Shown piece after piece: positions 25,330-36,438 of a DNA stretch of 64,000 nucleotides. The translations under genes were made by a program, and so were the position numbers. Numbering within the stretch: position 1 is the first letter of the stretch; the number at the start of each line of letters is the position of its first letter. The stretch is taken from positions 87,324,001 through 87,388,000 of the forward strand of contig JAZHRO010000063.1 of the NCBI GenBank assembly GCA_037157565.1. Reading direction: 5' to 3'. Below the pieces are notes generated by a model. That model searched no databases. It worked only from the letters and a program-made list of their open reading frames with translations, and was not told the origin of the DNA. The DNA comes from Thalassia testudinum. Its lineage: Eukaryota > Streptophyta > Magnoliopsida > Alismatales > Hydrocharitaceae.

Positions 25330-25583
25330 AAAAGAACTGATCTTTTTATTTATTTTTGTTGTAGAAGCATTCCTCTACATGGGGATTAATTTTCTAGAAT
25401 CCCCTACACAATTAAGCTCTCCAAGTATTTGTAAACATTTGTCTTCCTTATTATTAAATCAAGTACCTTTCATTTTATGTGATTTTATGTTCAAGTTTCT
25501 TTAATTTCTTTATTATACTCACTCCACCTTTTTAATTATCCTAGGTGCACTTGCCTGGAGTGAACTTGGAACAATAGGACTTT
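25330..25583 (+). repeat. Remnant of an old D-like LTR
   Basis: It aligns by eye with the reverse complement of the D LTR (33026-33230 and 41335-41540). Shared landmarks are GCATTCCTCTAC against GCTTTCCTCTAC, and a stretch around CTAGGTGCACTTGCCTGGAGTGA against CTAGGCCTCCACTTGCC-type sequence. It is the right half of the LTR that LINE-a entered; the left half is probably near 4260-4439. No gene. Confidence 0.5.
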
Positions 25584-25585
25584 GA

Positions 25586-25590
25586 TAAGT
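25586..25590 (+). repeat. Target-site duplication of A2, left
   Basis: ATAAG; the right copy is at 27356-27360. It is a perfect 5-bp match and is itself part of the C1 LTR start. Confidence 0.9.
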
Positions 25591-26183
25591 GATGTAAACA
25601 CATTTACACTACTTAAAATGTCTATTTATGCATGTTCTTAAGCATAGGATTGCATTTCATGATATAAATATTGCATTACATGCATCATCTTGCATTTAGA
25701 GTAGTTTGAATAAAATGGAGGTTAATTATCTTCTTTTATGTGCTTGGACAGGGCAAATATTTTATCAGGGCCTCGGATCAAAGATCCAACCGTATGGATA
25801 TGATCAGGGCGACGATTGGAGTTCAACGACTCTAAGATCGCCCTAATCAGGCATCCGTAGCATCAGATAGAGACCAGGGAACCCTAGAAGATCAAGGGCC
25901 AGGATGGTGTAAATCCGCACTTCAGATGGCAAATCCGACCACACGGATGAATTCGGATCGACGATCGCAGCCCAACGACACAAAAATCGAGCCAATCCGA
26001 CATCCGTGGCACCATCTACAACTTCCAGAAGATGGACGGCCAAGATGGCGCCATGTGGTGCCATCTCAGCCGCCCAATCGGCCGCATGCGTCTTGTGAGG
26101 ACCGCGCACCGTCTCCTCTCCGCCGTTGGATCTCGATCCAACGGCTGCGGTCGCTCGCGCTTAAAAGCGTTCGCGCGACCATT

Positions 26184-26255
26184 TCGTCCGCGTAGCGCAG
26201 CAGCGACGCAGTTGCGGGCGAAGCGGAGGTCGCGGGTTCGAGCCGCGGTGAGGGG
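26184..26255 (+). promoter_or_regulatory. tRNA-like A-box/B-box module in A2
   Basis: The A box TAGCGCAGCAG is at 26193-26203. GGTTCGAGCC (26235-26244) lies in a perfect T arm: stem CGCGG (26231-26235), seven-base loop GTTCGAG, stem CCGCG (26243-26247). The A-to-B distance is 42 bases, as in tRNA genes. This is the clearest copy of the module. Confidence 0.65.
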
Positions 26256-26497
26256 GTGGAAGGCGCGGGCGAGCGGGCGCGGACGAGCGTCAGATGAAGA
26301 TCCAACAGCTGCGCGCGCTCAATCAGGACGACGCGCGATTGGACGCCGGGTGTAACGCTCGATCGCACACGGGCGGGCGCGCTACGCAGCGGGCGCGGAC
26401 ACGATCTAAGCTAAAAATCAAGCGACATGCGTAGGCGTTACGCGCGGGCAGCCGAGCAGGCGCGTGTGGGCGCGGAGGCTACGCCCACGTTGAGGGC

Positions 26498-26525
26498 TTT
26501 AGCGACGGATTTATCCGCCACTAAA
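26498..26525 (+). other. TTTAGCGACGG hairpin (A2)
   Basis: TTTAGCGACGGAT and ATCCGCCACTAAA pair at 11 of 13 positions across a 2-base loop, about 60 bp before the TATA box at 26584. Confidence 0.65.
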
Positions 26526-26583
26526 GACCCCTCATTTATTGTTTTGAAAGTGTAATGTCCATTTTGCCCCCACTCCTTGCAAC

Positions 26584-26590
26584 TATAAAA
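26584..26590 (+). promoter_or_regulatory. LTR TATA box (A2)
   Basis: TATAAAA in the context CTTGCAAC-TATAAAA-GGAGACCC shared with A1 and A3. Confidence 0.65.
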
Positions 26591-27355
26591 GGAGACCCCC
26601 TCCATACGAAATTTTCATCCCTTCCTTCTCCTCTCTACCTCTCCAAAGCTCAAGAGAAGGTTGTCCCACACCCGGGATGCTTCTCGCGAGATAAAGTCCA
26701 AATTTTCATCCCCCTTCGGAAGTGGATCCCACGACGACGACGGCGTGCTGCTTCGTTCTCGTTCTTCTGCTTCGTCCTCCTTCGTCCCTCTTCGTTCTCC
26801 TTCGTCCAGGCATCGTCCCGTCCGGCTCATCCTCCAAGCAACCGTCGAGTAGGATTTCTCTCTCCCTATTCTTTTTACCGCTTTCTAGTATATATTTACT
26901 GCTTTCTAGATTAATCTACTCGTCCTCCAAGCAATCGTCGAAGAGGACATTTCTCTCTCCATTCTTTTAATGCTTTCTAGAGTAAATTTATCGCCTTCTA
27001 GAGTAATTATTTTATGCTTTCTAGTTATAATGAACAATCACTTCAATGCAAAAATTCCTTGTTTATTCTACATCTCATTTTGATTTTTCTGTGTAATATT
27101 CTTTTTTCTCTCTTACTCTCTCTCTCTCTCTTCCATTTTGCTGTAGATACTTAGATAGTTTAAATTGAATTTCTCGTGACAAAATAAAAATGAAACGCGA
27201 AGTTTTTAAATCAAACGTTCGCCTCCCTGTGTTCGACCCGGAATTTTAATTTCGGTATAAATTTTATTTGTTGAACACGAATCATTCGCTTTCGAACTAC
27301 AACGACAGGTTTTCCAAAATCGAACACGTTAGCGTAGCTTCGTAATCGTTCAACA

Positions 27356-27360
27356 ATAAG
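27356..27360 (+). repeat. Target-site duplication of A2, right
   Basis: ATAAG, identical to 25586-25590; the C1 LTR continues from 27361. Confidence 0.9.
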
Positions 27361-28023
27361 TCTACAGTATTTCAGGATAAGATGCCTATTTATGCATGTT
27401 CCTAGACTAGTTAGATGCATCTAGCATTGTAAATATTACATAACATGCATCATCGTGCATTTAGATTAATTTGTATAAATTATATACTAATTCACTTATT
27501 GTAATGACTAGGACATAAGGCGACACATTTTGGCTTTATAAGAAGAATCTAACCATACGGATGTGATCAAGGCAACAATCGGAGTCCAACACCTCTGAAA
27601 TCGCCCTGATCAGACCTCCGTAGCATCCTTTACTAGCCAAAGAATGTTAACGGCTAGGGGATAGGATGATGCTAATTAGGGCATAAAATGGAAAATCCAA
27701 CCATACGAATGGACTTAGAGAAATGATCGCAGTCCATCAATGTGAAAATCGCCTCAATCGAAGCTCTCTAGCATCTACTACGAACAACTGAAGATAAACA
27801 ACCATGATGGCACTACATGGAGCCATCACATCCATCAAAATTGCACGCACAAGTCCTTTGCTCGCTCGCACCCTTAATCTTGACCGTTGGATCTCCAACA
27901 AGTGGTCAAGATCTTGCCTCACACATGCTGCACCTACTCTTCACTCCGCAAAAGCGCCTTATCTCGCGATCCTGACCGTTGGATCATCAACTAACAGTTC
28001 GGATTAACCACCAACATCCACAC

Positions 28024-28085
28024 CGCAATGGCGAGGGCACGAGTATCTCAAGTAAGGCATGCAGGTTCGACCCACGATTTTCCCC
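28024..28085 (+). promoter_or_regulatory. tRNA-like module in the C1 LTR
   Basis: GGTTCGACCC (28064-28073) is a good B box. AATGGCGAGGGCACGAG (from 28027) is a fair A box 37 bases upstream. The placement matches the A LTR modules. Confidence 0.5.
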
Positions 28086-28691
28086 CTCCCTCATCACTTG
28101 CCTACCTTAATCCAACCGCTGGATTAAGAATCGATGGGGTGGAGCACACCACATCACTCACATCAGCTGGCGAGCTTAGTGGTTCGAGTGTGCCATCCTC
28201 AACGAAGAGACTCATTCGATCCACCATCAGCACCTCAATCCTTTCGCACCGCACCATAATTTTGACCTCACAATCATGATTGAGCCACGACAGCAACCCA
28301 CCTCTCTTCACATTCTGAATGTGCGAAGAGTGCAAGATGTCACTCGTCGACTCGTGATCGCGTGCAAACAAAGGCAACACATGGCATGCCAGATGGAAAG
28401 CACATGATACGTGTGATCATATACATATGCGATCAGTGCGCAATCTTGGCCTTCATTCAGTATCTTGCAGGTGATGATCATTCTCGCTGCGATTGTGTGA
28501 GATGAGTGTTCATTGAGGGGCATGATCAAGAGCTTCTCTCAGTCGTACAATGGAGATTGCGTGGCTGACATTATTTGCATCATCTATAGCTGGAACCCAA
28601 GCTAGGTGCGAGAAACGAGCCACATGCCTTGTGTAGGCAAATTAAGGCCCCCTAATGCACCTAATGGCCAAAATCCACCCATCCAAGAACC

Positions 28692-28699
28692 TATATAAG
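28692..28699 (+). promoter_or_regulatory. LTR TATA box (C1)
   Basis: TATATAAG precedes GCCTACACCC; the position equals that of the TATA boxes in C2 and C3. Confidence 0.5.
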
Positions 28700-29521
28700 G
28701 CCTACACCCTCTCCCCTTCCTCTAAATCTTTACTTTTCTCCTCCTCACCTCTCCTAAAGCTTTAGAAAGCCTCCCAAGCTCCCATAAGCCTAATCATAAG
28801 CCCTAGGGTCCCCTATTAGTGTAGAAATCCTCTCCCTCCACATATATTTCATCCTACCCCTCACCTCCCTCATAGGGAATCCTAGGGTTGTCCTCTCACC
28901 CCCATTCAGGTAGTAGATCAACCATATCACCTCATCCCCATTCCCTTACTTTAGAACCCTCTTCCCTTACCTCATAATCCCCACTAGCTTGGCGTAAGCT
29001 TTCCTCTACCCTTATTCCTCCTATATCCCATCCCCGTCATCCTACTCCACATCACCTTTGTCCAGTGGCTGCTAGGTGCCATCGTCTCGTCAGGCAATCA
29101 TCTTGGGTGATTTCTTTCACCTCTCTTTCTCTTTTATTGTATTATCTGTATTTCTAATAAAACTCTTTTTAGTTATAATATAAAATCTCTCTCTTTCTTT
29201 ATCTCTATCTCCCTCTCTCTCTTTTTCGCTTTACTTATCTGTCGAAATAAATTAGAATTGGTTAACCTAGAAATTGTTCCTACCGATTCTCTTGCTCAAT
29301 TAAAATACCAAAAAAATTACAAAGGGAAAAAATACCAAAAATAAATAAATCAAACGTGGATTTTTGTAAAAATTAAACATTGCCTCCTCGTGTTGGACCC
29401 GGGACTCATAATCCTTGTTATAAATATTATTTGATAAGTCAAATTTTTCTGTGAAAATATGTTTCTCTCTCCTGAAACCCTAAACCACATTTTCTCGCAT
29501 GAATTTTCTAGAATATCATTT

Positions 29522-29539
29522 TGCCACCATTGCCTGGGA
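29522..29539 (+). other. Degenerate primer-binding site of C1
   Basis: TGCCACCATTGCCTGGGA matches the tRNA-Asp-type site at 14 of 18 bases and lies four bases after the LTR end. Confidence 0.65.
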
Positions 29540-30830
29540 GGCAACGGACTTTGATTTGCCACCGTTATTCTACACTTACTTATTTTCTAACCTCTCTTAT
29601 CTTTAATCTATTCTCTTACAAGTACTCGATCAAGGGTAGCCAAAGGTGGTAGACCGTAGTAAAGTGCGGGTAGACAATCTGTAAGTGCATCCCTAGTCTC
29701 CCACCCATTAGATCACTCCACCATGTAAATAACTCAAGCCCTAATCAACCTAGGAATTTTATAAACCCTAAGAAAGATTGTGGCATTTGTTTGTCACCTT
29801 TACTTGCCTCACCCACTTTCATATATATATAAAATAAAAAGAAAATCATCTTTGATTGTGGGAAACGATTAAAATGTACACACCTTAAATACCCACACAC
29901 TTCAGGTGCATCACTTTTGTCTGATTCAATCACTTAATAGGGAATTCGATCTATGGACCTGGTACACCTGCACTAATTACATGCATAAGTGATTAGAAAT
30001 TAGAATAGGCTAAATCATTTTGTGTGCCTTAATCAGTGGTGCAATAGGCCAATTGACTGAACTGTTTGGGGTGCACCACTTAATATAAAACAAATTCACC
30101 AAGTAGCTGCCCCATAAGACTCAATTTTTAGGGCTAGATCAGGCACTACATATTGTTTTCCAGTTTTAAAGGAATATATCTAGGCCCTTGATTTCAAGAC
30201 CTGGTGTGCCTCACTGAACTTGATTGAACAAACCTAAAAATTGAACCCTAAATGCTACTAAAGAAGTTTAAACCCTAAAATACAAATCATAAACTAACCC
30301 TATTTGAAAACCCTAGTTGTGCACACACACACAAATTAACTGATTTTTAAAGGCACAACCCATTAAAAGGGCCTATCACATTTCAGAGCACATTTAAATC
30401 CAATCCTAATTAAAATTGAGTAGACGTTGGTGTTAAGGATTGACTTGCTCTTTAGGGCTCAGACTAAGATTATTTTCAATTAATCTACTTCTACCGATCC
30501 ATCTGATGTCTAGTTAGGGGAGTACCATCAAATGAAAGTAGTTGGGGAGTATTAAAGGAACTAGAGGTGAAAGCCAATGGAAGAGCCTTCTACCCAATCC
30601 ATCCCTCTAACTGGTTAGATTGACAGAATAGAAGTAGACCAAATCATTCATAATCTTGAGCTAGGTTTTGAGAGTCTATAGGTCTTTAGGCTACCTGCTT
30701 AAGGACAGGTTTGGATTGTTTGTATTGTAGGGTGCCTTTCTCTTATTTATTTTCCCTCTTACATCTCCATGTACTCTTTCACTTCACACACACACACACT
30801 TCCACTTCTACTCTCTAAACACACCCTATC
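29540..30830 (+). other. 5' leader of C1
   Basis: Untranslated, no gene. It aligns loosely with 53519-54680 of A3 (shared phrases around 30060-30130 and 30560-30720). It ends with TTGTATTGTAG just before the ORFX start; in A3 this is TTGTATTGCAG. Both resemble a 3' splice site preceded by a pyrimidine-poor tract, so splicing is only a possibility. Confidence 0.5.
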
Positions 30831-31913
30831 CCTAATATGATCATTATCCTGACCCAACCACCACCCACCCATCCACTAGCTGGGATAATTTTGATTCGGA
30901 ATATGATTTCCGCCCTCAATGTCCAAGGTCTAGCCCTGGACATCAAGACTTTGATTACTACCCTTCTCCGAGCTACACTGATTATAGATTTTTTCCTTCC
31001 TATGAAGAACCTAATATGTTCTACAATCAAGAAGGATATGATGACTATAACCCCTACACTTCCCAAGATTACACTGAATATAGGTCACCACTCCTTGACG
31101 AACAACCTGAAATGACCTTTTATCAGGGAGGATCCCAAGAACCTCAATTTCTTGGCCCTCATAGACTAAATCTAAACCCACCCAACCTTGAACCGAACCA
31201 TTCAGCTCAAGTGAATCAGGTCCAGGATAGGGTGTTGCTAAGTTAAGGACAACTATACAATCTTTGGATGCTCAGCCACTACCCTATAGTGAAGCATTGA
31301 AGCCACTGATTAAAATGATTAACGATCTTAACAGTTCCCTATTGAATTGACTCCAAGAGGTTAAAGGTAAGGACCTGGGTGAGGTGTTACTTGGGAAGCT
31401 ATAATGGTTGAGGATGAAATTTGCAGTTGCTCTAGTCCAATCTTAGGATGATTCTCAGGATGAACCCTCTTTAGGAGAATCGATCAAAAAACCCTTTCAA
31501 GCACCTATAAGGGAGGGCATGTTTTATGAAACTTGGGATGACAAGGTTGATTCCGAGCAACCAACATAGGATAAACTGGTTTCTTCACTTGAGATCCTCG
31601 AACCAGAGTACAAGGAAAATTATGCCTCTGCAAACCAAGGAATAAAATATGATTACGAGACATATATCTATGAGGGTCAAGATTTCTTTAATGCTAAGGG
31701 TGAAGGATCCTTAAGTGAAGTCTCACTTGAAAATTAGAGTTTCAAAAGAATCTTAGTGAGACAAATGGGTCTGAACAACTTGATGGATTACTTAATGACC
31801 CTCTAACATATGATTGAATTGGGGCTAACATGGAGGATCCAAATCCTAGCTTCATGGATGATTTAATTAGTCGCCCCATTCCTCAACCACACATTGAAGT
31901 GCATAATGATATC
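30831..31913 (+). pseudogene. ORFX copy 2 (C1), broken and cut by LINE-b
   Basis: Homologous to ORFX of A3. The N-terminal part is Tyr/Pro/Asp/Ser-rich (SWDNFDSEYDF, PSYTDYR, NQEGYDDYNPY) and open to 31246. After a frameshift near 31240 the conserved helical segment follows (LLGKL, LRMKFAVALVQS, DDSQDEPSLGES), with stops at several points. LINE-b enters at 31914 before the C-terminal part. Function unknown; no gag, protease or polymerase motif seen. Its similarity to A3 supports a shared protein in the A and C families. Confidence 0.7.
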
Positions 31914-32739
31914 TTTTTTTCTTGAAAAGAGGAAGCACAAAATACTAAAGCATTAGTAGTTGTCCAATTTTTATTAATCAAGAAGGCAAGGAATTGTTAC
32001 AAACTAAGGGAGCCAAACATTTACATCTAGGCAATTGTTCTCCACCCAAAGCCTCCCATTGTTAAAGACCACGTCATTCCTTGCCTTCCAAATTGCCTAC
32101 ATGGCCGCCGCAATCTTCACTCTTGATCTGGATGGATCTGCCAGCTGATCCCAGAGGTCATCCCAAGAATGCATCGTTGATGATAGGGCCCTCCTCCATA
32201 CATCGTTGGAAACCAAGCAGGTGCTAAACGGATGTGCAACATCATCGTTGCCAAAACCACAAAGGGGACATGTAGCAAGGGGAATTCCCATGAGGAGAGA
32301 TCTCACCACCCCCATCAGCAAACCTCCTCTTCTAACCATCCAGAGAAACACCTATACTTTAAGTGGCACCTTCATCTTCTAAATCAAAGCATAATGCCAT
32401 CGATGTGTATCCTAGTCATTGCTCCCGATCATGAGGTCATACGCCTTAGTGGGAATGTAAAGACCATTCCTCTACATTAAGCTATCCACCCCATTAGATG
32501 GCTTGAAGGCCTCCTCACTTGATTTGAGTGCATATGGTTCCCCCTGTGGGACCATCTTCTAGCATTGGTTTCCCAGATCCCACCAGCCCACAACCTTGGC
32601 ATCCTTTTGCACTGCTCTATCAAATCATCAGGGAAAAGATCCTTGAGGCATCCCTTCCCACTCCAATCGTCCTCGCAGAAGCAAAAGTGGGTACCATCAC
32701 CTAGTCTAGGTGTAAAAAATGGCATTCGTTATTAACAAC
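31914..32739 (-). pseudogene. LINE-b ORF2 C-terminal region with zinc finger, and 3' end
   Basis: Seven T at 31914-31920 mark the poly(A) tail. Minus-strand frames 32725-32477 and 32351-32097 carry the plant LINE C-terminal domain: LGDGTHFCFCEDDW followed by the zf-RVT-like CPLCGFGNDDVAHPFSTC, with spacing typical of that domain. Stops separate the frames. Element D begins at 32740. Confidence 0.8.
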
Positions 32740-35037
32740 TGATAGCGATTTTACGCAGTTTGTTAATTAGGTTGTTGTAACTTGTAAATCCGCTTTCGCT
32801 CTTAAATTTATAATCTTAGATAGGGAAGTATCTAGGGTCGTCCAAGGAGGAAATATGGTTGCAAAATTGATTCTCTTACTAGGAATATAAATCTCAACTT
32901 TCTTTTCGGTATTTTTTTTCAATATATCATTTTTTTGTTTTTAAGCTAAGGCAACATGCGAACTGATGGCGGGAAAAGTGATTTATACTTCAATTTAAAT
33001 ACTACTTCTATGTGGCAATTAGAGCCTCTCCCTAAGCTCACTCTAGGCAAGTGGAGGCCTAGAATAATTAGGGAGAGGGAGTGAAGAACGCTGAAAATAA
33101 GCTAATAGAAATGCAAACAAAAAAAAATGCAAAGAAGGCAACTAGATAATTGATAAAGTGTTTTACAAAAGGCCTAGTAGAGGACAGCTTGTACTACTAG
33201 AAAAATGCAAATAAGAAAAGAAAACACAAATCCTCTAGATAGATGGTGAAGAAGAGGGCTTCTTGCTCCAAGGTTGGTGGCTCCCAATCTTGAAAAGAGT
33301 CCTTCAATTCCTTCCTTGCAGTGCTCCACCAAGGTGATGTCCTTCAAGGCAAGCCCTAGGGGGCGTGCCCTAAGTTTCTCTCCAAGGGTATACGTCCACC
33401 CTAACTCCTTCTCCTTTGCCTGGCCGTCCTCCTTGAAGTGGAAGAGTCCTCCTCCTTGGCGTGGCTAAATTTGAAGAAAGTGGGGAGAAGAAGGCACCAA
33501 AGGGGCTGGTGATGTGCCCCTTTAATCTCCTTCTCTACTCCTTCTTCTTGGCCGTAGGTATAGGTGGTTTAGGTAGAAAAATATACTAAGGGAGGATGAC
33601 CCAAAATGGTGGTAGGTGGTGGCTTTTTATAGAATAGGAAGGGGGCTATGGTGACCTTTGAATTGGATGGCCAAGATGAGTTGATGGAGGTGGTTGGAGA
33701 TCCCATGGCCAAGGAGAGTTGGTGCCACCTTAAGGGACACCAAGGGGGTAGTTATGGGTGTTGACACCCCTTAGTGTTGGTGCCAAAATGGGCTTTCTAG
33801 AAAGCTATTAGGTGGCGCCACCTTAAGGTTCTAGAAGGGGGGTATGTGGATGGCTAGGATGTGTTATATGGGTAGGTGTAGGGTGGATGAAGAGGCTGAA
33901 AGTTGGCGCCAAAATGGGGGTGGTTAGGGGTGGTTTTTGCCGCCAACTTGAAGTGTCCTTTGGTGGAGATAATGGGGTGAAGGGGTGGCTAGGTGGTGGC
34001 TCCAACTTAAGTAGGGTAGCTGGCTTAGGTAGGCTTGAGTTGGTGGAGCTAGCTAGGGTTGATTTTTAAGGTAATGGATGGCCAAGGAGCTGGTTGTTAG
34101 CTAAGCTAAGCTAAGATAAGATAAGCTAAGCTAGCTTAGCTATAGGTGGAGTAGAGGAGAAGGTAATGGGGCTAGGGTTTGGAGGAAGGAGCTGAGGAGG
34201 AGAAGTCTGGAGCTGGAGCTGGAGCTGGCTGCTGCTAAAGAGGCTGGCATGGGGCTACTCTAGCTGGCTTAGCTTGCTAGTTCTTTGCTAGTTGCTAAGC
34301 CAAGCTAAAGTGAGCTAGCTTCTACCAAAATGAGCTGCGGTGAGCTAGCTCTGGTGCTCCCAGGGAGAATCAAGATGGTTGAGGCAGCTAAGGTAGCTTA
34401 GCTCAACTGAGTTGAGCTAAGCTGAGTCCCCGGGAGCTGGACTTGAGCTTCCTGAGTTGGGATGAGTTCTTCTTCAGCTGGCTGGAGCTGAGTGGAGCTG
34501 GATGTAGCTGGATCTGAGCTGGGGTGAACTCCTGTCAACTTAGCTGAGCTAGCTAGAGCTCCCTGTGGACTAGTGGCAGCTGAGATGAGCTAGACTCAGC
34601 TAAGTTGAGCTGGATCTGAGCTGACTTGGTCTAGGGTGAGCTAAGGTGAACTCTGTTGAGCTGCCATCCAGCTGAGATTAGCTGAATGGAGCTGGGATGA
34701 GCTAACCCTAGTTCAAGTAAGCTAGGTTCCAGCTGCGGTGAGCTGGATCAAGCTGAGGTGAGCTGGATCAAGCTGAGGTGAGCTGGATTAGGTTGAGTTC
34801 CAGCTAGTCTGGGCTTCTCCTTCACCATTTGCCTTCTTGAGTGCTAGGGTTTTAGGGATCTATATATCTGTACATCCCTAACACTCACAAAAACATATTA
34901 AAAAGATAATAAAAAATGCAATGCATGCCTAACCTATTTTATGCCTAAATGCAGCCCAAAAACCCGTTTGCAGAGTAAAATCCTAAGGGCTAGGTTTGTT
35001 TTAATGCATAAGAATGATGATAAACTGGTGTTTATCA
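32740..35037 (-). repeat. 3' LTR of element D (2298 bp)
   Basis: In element orientation it starts with the perfect hairpin TGATAAAC-CACCAG... arms (35037-35018) and ends at 32740. A TATA box (TATAAAAAG on the minus strand) is near 33624-33632. Bases 34085-34800 are dense in GAGCTG/GCTAAGCT repeats. The copy at 41051-43354 has the same layout. Confidence 0.9.
34085..34800. repeat. AGCT-rich simple-repeat tract in the D 3' LTR
   Basis: Degenerate repeats of GCTAAGCT, GGAGCT and GAGCTGAGCTGG fill about 700 bp. The matching tract in the 5' LTR is at about 42405-43115, where one GGAGCT unit is gained. Reading frames through it have no meaning as genes. Confidence 0.8.
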
Positions 35038-36438
35038 CACCCCCATGCTTATCTTTTGCTAGTCTCTTAGCAAAACTTAAAACGGATTTTTTGGGAAATC
35101 TAATTTTTTTGACTTTTGAGGAGAAAAAGAGATTAATGGACCTTGGTAGATTAAAACACTGGAGGTACGGGATTTGTTAAAGATAAACATCGGGATTTAT
35201 TTTTGGATCCAACCATTAGATAGAACGGGATCAATTTATCCTCCAGAAAATTCACAAATTAACCCCTTGTTAATTCAGATGACTTGAAATGTTTATTTTT
35301 AGGATTTTTCTGGCTCATGAATCTGATTCGCAACTTGCAAATTCCTTTGAAACCTTGTGTCTGTGCTTGTGAAAAGCCAACATTTATAAGGACGTGTTAT
35401 TATTATTATTATTATTATTTTCTCTCCCATGCTTATTTTTAGCTTAGTCTTACAACAGATGTGTTGGGATCATCATTCCCGTTACCATTCCTCGAGGGGG
35501 CTCTGGTGCCAGTACTTCGGGATAGCACTATCCATGACACCACCCAGGAGCTCACAACCCCAAAACACGATGCGGTGAAAAGGGGCGCTCCAAGCAAACT
35601 CAGGCTCTTGCTCCGACGCTATAGGTAGAGCACTGTCCAAGACACTTGAGCTGCTGAAATGCGCTTTAATGCTCCGTCTAAAGATATGAAATATAGATAT
35701 AGAGCAGCACCGAGGTGGTAACATGTTGACATCGCATCCTCAAAGAAGGTATTTTCCTTCTTCTCGGCGGTGGGAACTCAAACCAATGATCTGCTTCAGA
35801 CTTTTACTAAATCCAAACAAGGGAGCTTTTCAAATTTTTAGTTGTTTTTAAGCGTTGGCTTGTGTGTGAAAATTGACACAAGAAGTTTCTTGAGACCCGT
35901 ATGTTTTTGAATCAGAAACTAAGTCAAATACTTTCCATATTACAAAATAGGATCAAGTCACTTGAACTATCATGAGTTCAGGTTGAATTTTAGAGAAGGA
36001 TATCTGATCAAGTCTAAAATAGACCCTGGAATTCTAATGATCAGATCCATATCCTCATCCTTAGTTTGTTAAAGATTAAATCCCATTGTACTAGAAGTAA
36101 AATTTTCTACCTTAGTCCCGATTTCAAAATTTTTTTCCTCAAAAAGTTTTCAACATTTTTATTTTTTATTTTTTATTTTTTTTGGGTATGCAAGTAGGAA
36201 ATAAATTAAAGAAAATTGCATGTTTTTAGGTTTTGAACATCCTAAATCGATCGTAAAAATTTAAAAACACCCCCCCATGCTTAAGATATGCCATGTCCTC
36301 ATGCATTAGGAGGGAAAAGGGATCACCTTAGTGAAGAACGATCGGGTTTAGGATGAATAAAACCTGGAAAAAGAAGAAAAAAGGAAAGCAAGAAAAAATG
36401 ATGGGTTACCTCCCATCCAGTGCTATCTTTTACGCCAT
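35038..36438 (-). other. 3' non-coding block of D with two polypurine tracts
   Basis: The 3' polypurine tract abuts the LTR at 35038-35057 (minus strand AAAAGATAAGCATGGGGGTG). A second, GGGGGGG-containing tract lies at 36268-36285 (minus strand TTAAGCATGGGGGGG). An ATT microsatellite occupies about 35398-35420. The block contains no pol or env-like gene. Confidence 0.7.

Larger units (their letters stand above)
20486..25330 (-). mobile_element. LINE-a, main part
   Basis: Minus-strand LINE body from the position interrupted by element B to an approximate 5' end near 25330, where similarity to the D-like LTR remnant begins. The 3' part is at 4440-4665. CTTTCATTTAC at 4429-4439 and CTTTTTATTTAT near 25335 may be a decayed target duplication, but this is weak. 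Confidence 0.75.
25591..27355 (+). mobile_element. Solo LTR A2 (family A, 1765 bp)
   Basis: It runs from TGATGTAAACAC to GTTCAACA with perfect ATAAG TSDs and no internal sequence, the product of recombination between the two LTRs of an A element. It contains an A/B-box module with the best-paired T arm (26193-26247), a GATC-centred inverted repeat CCGTTGGATCTCGATCCAAC (26122-26141 region), a hairpin (26498-26525) and a TATA box (26584-26590). Confidence 0.95.
25584..29518 (+). repeat. 5' LTR of C1, split by solo LTR A2
   Basis: Bases 25584-25590 (TGATAAG) plus 27361-29518 rejoin into a 2165-bp LTR. It ends ATATCA, four bases before the primer site. It shares with A and C LTRs the block around ATAACATGCATCAT (about 27440), GATC-centred inverted repeats (about 27890, 27980), a B box (28064-28073) and a TATA box (28692-28699). 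The end after the TATA box is C/T-rich. Confidence 0.75.

Noticed and set aside
35396..35421. ATT microsatellite, and the AG/AT tracts at 17603, 47719 and 56741
   Set aside because: Ordinary simple repeats inside elements; noted in the host features only.
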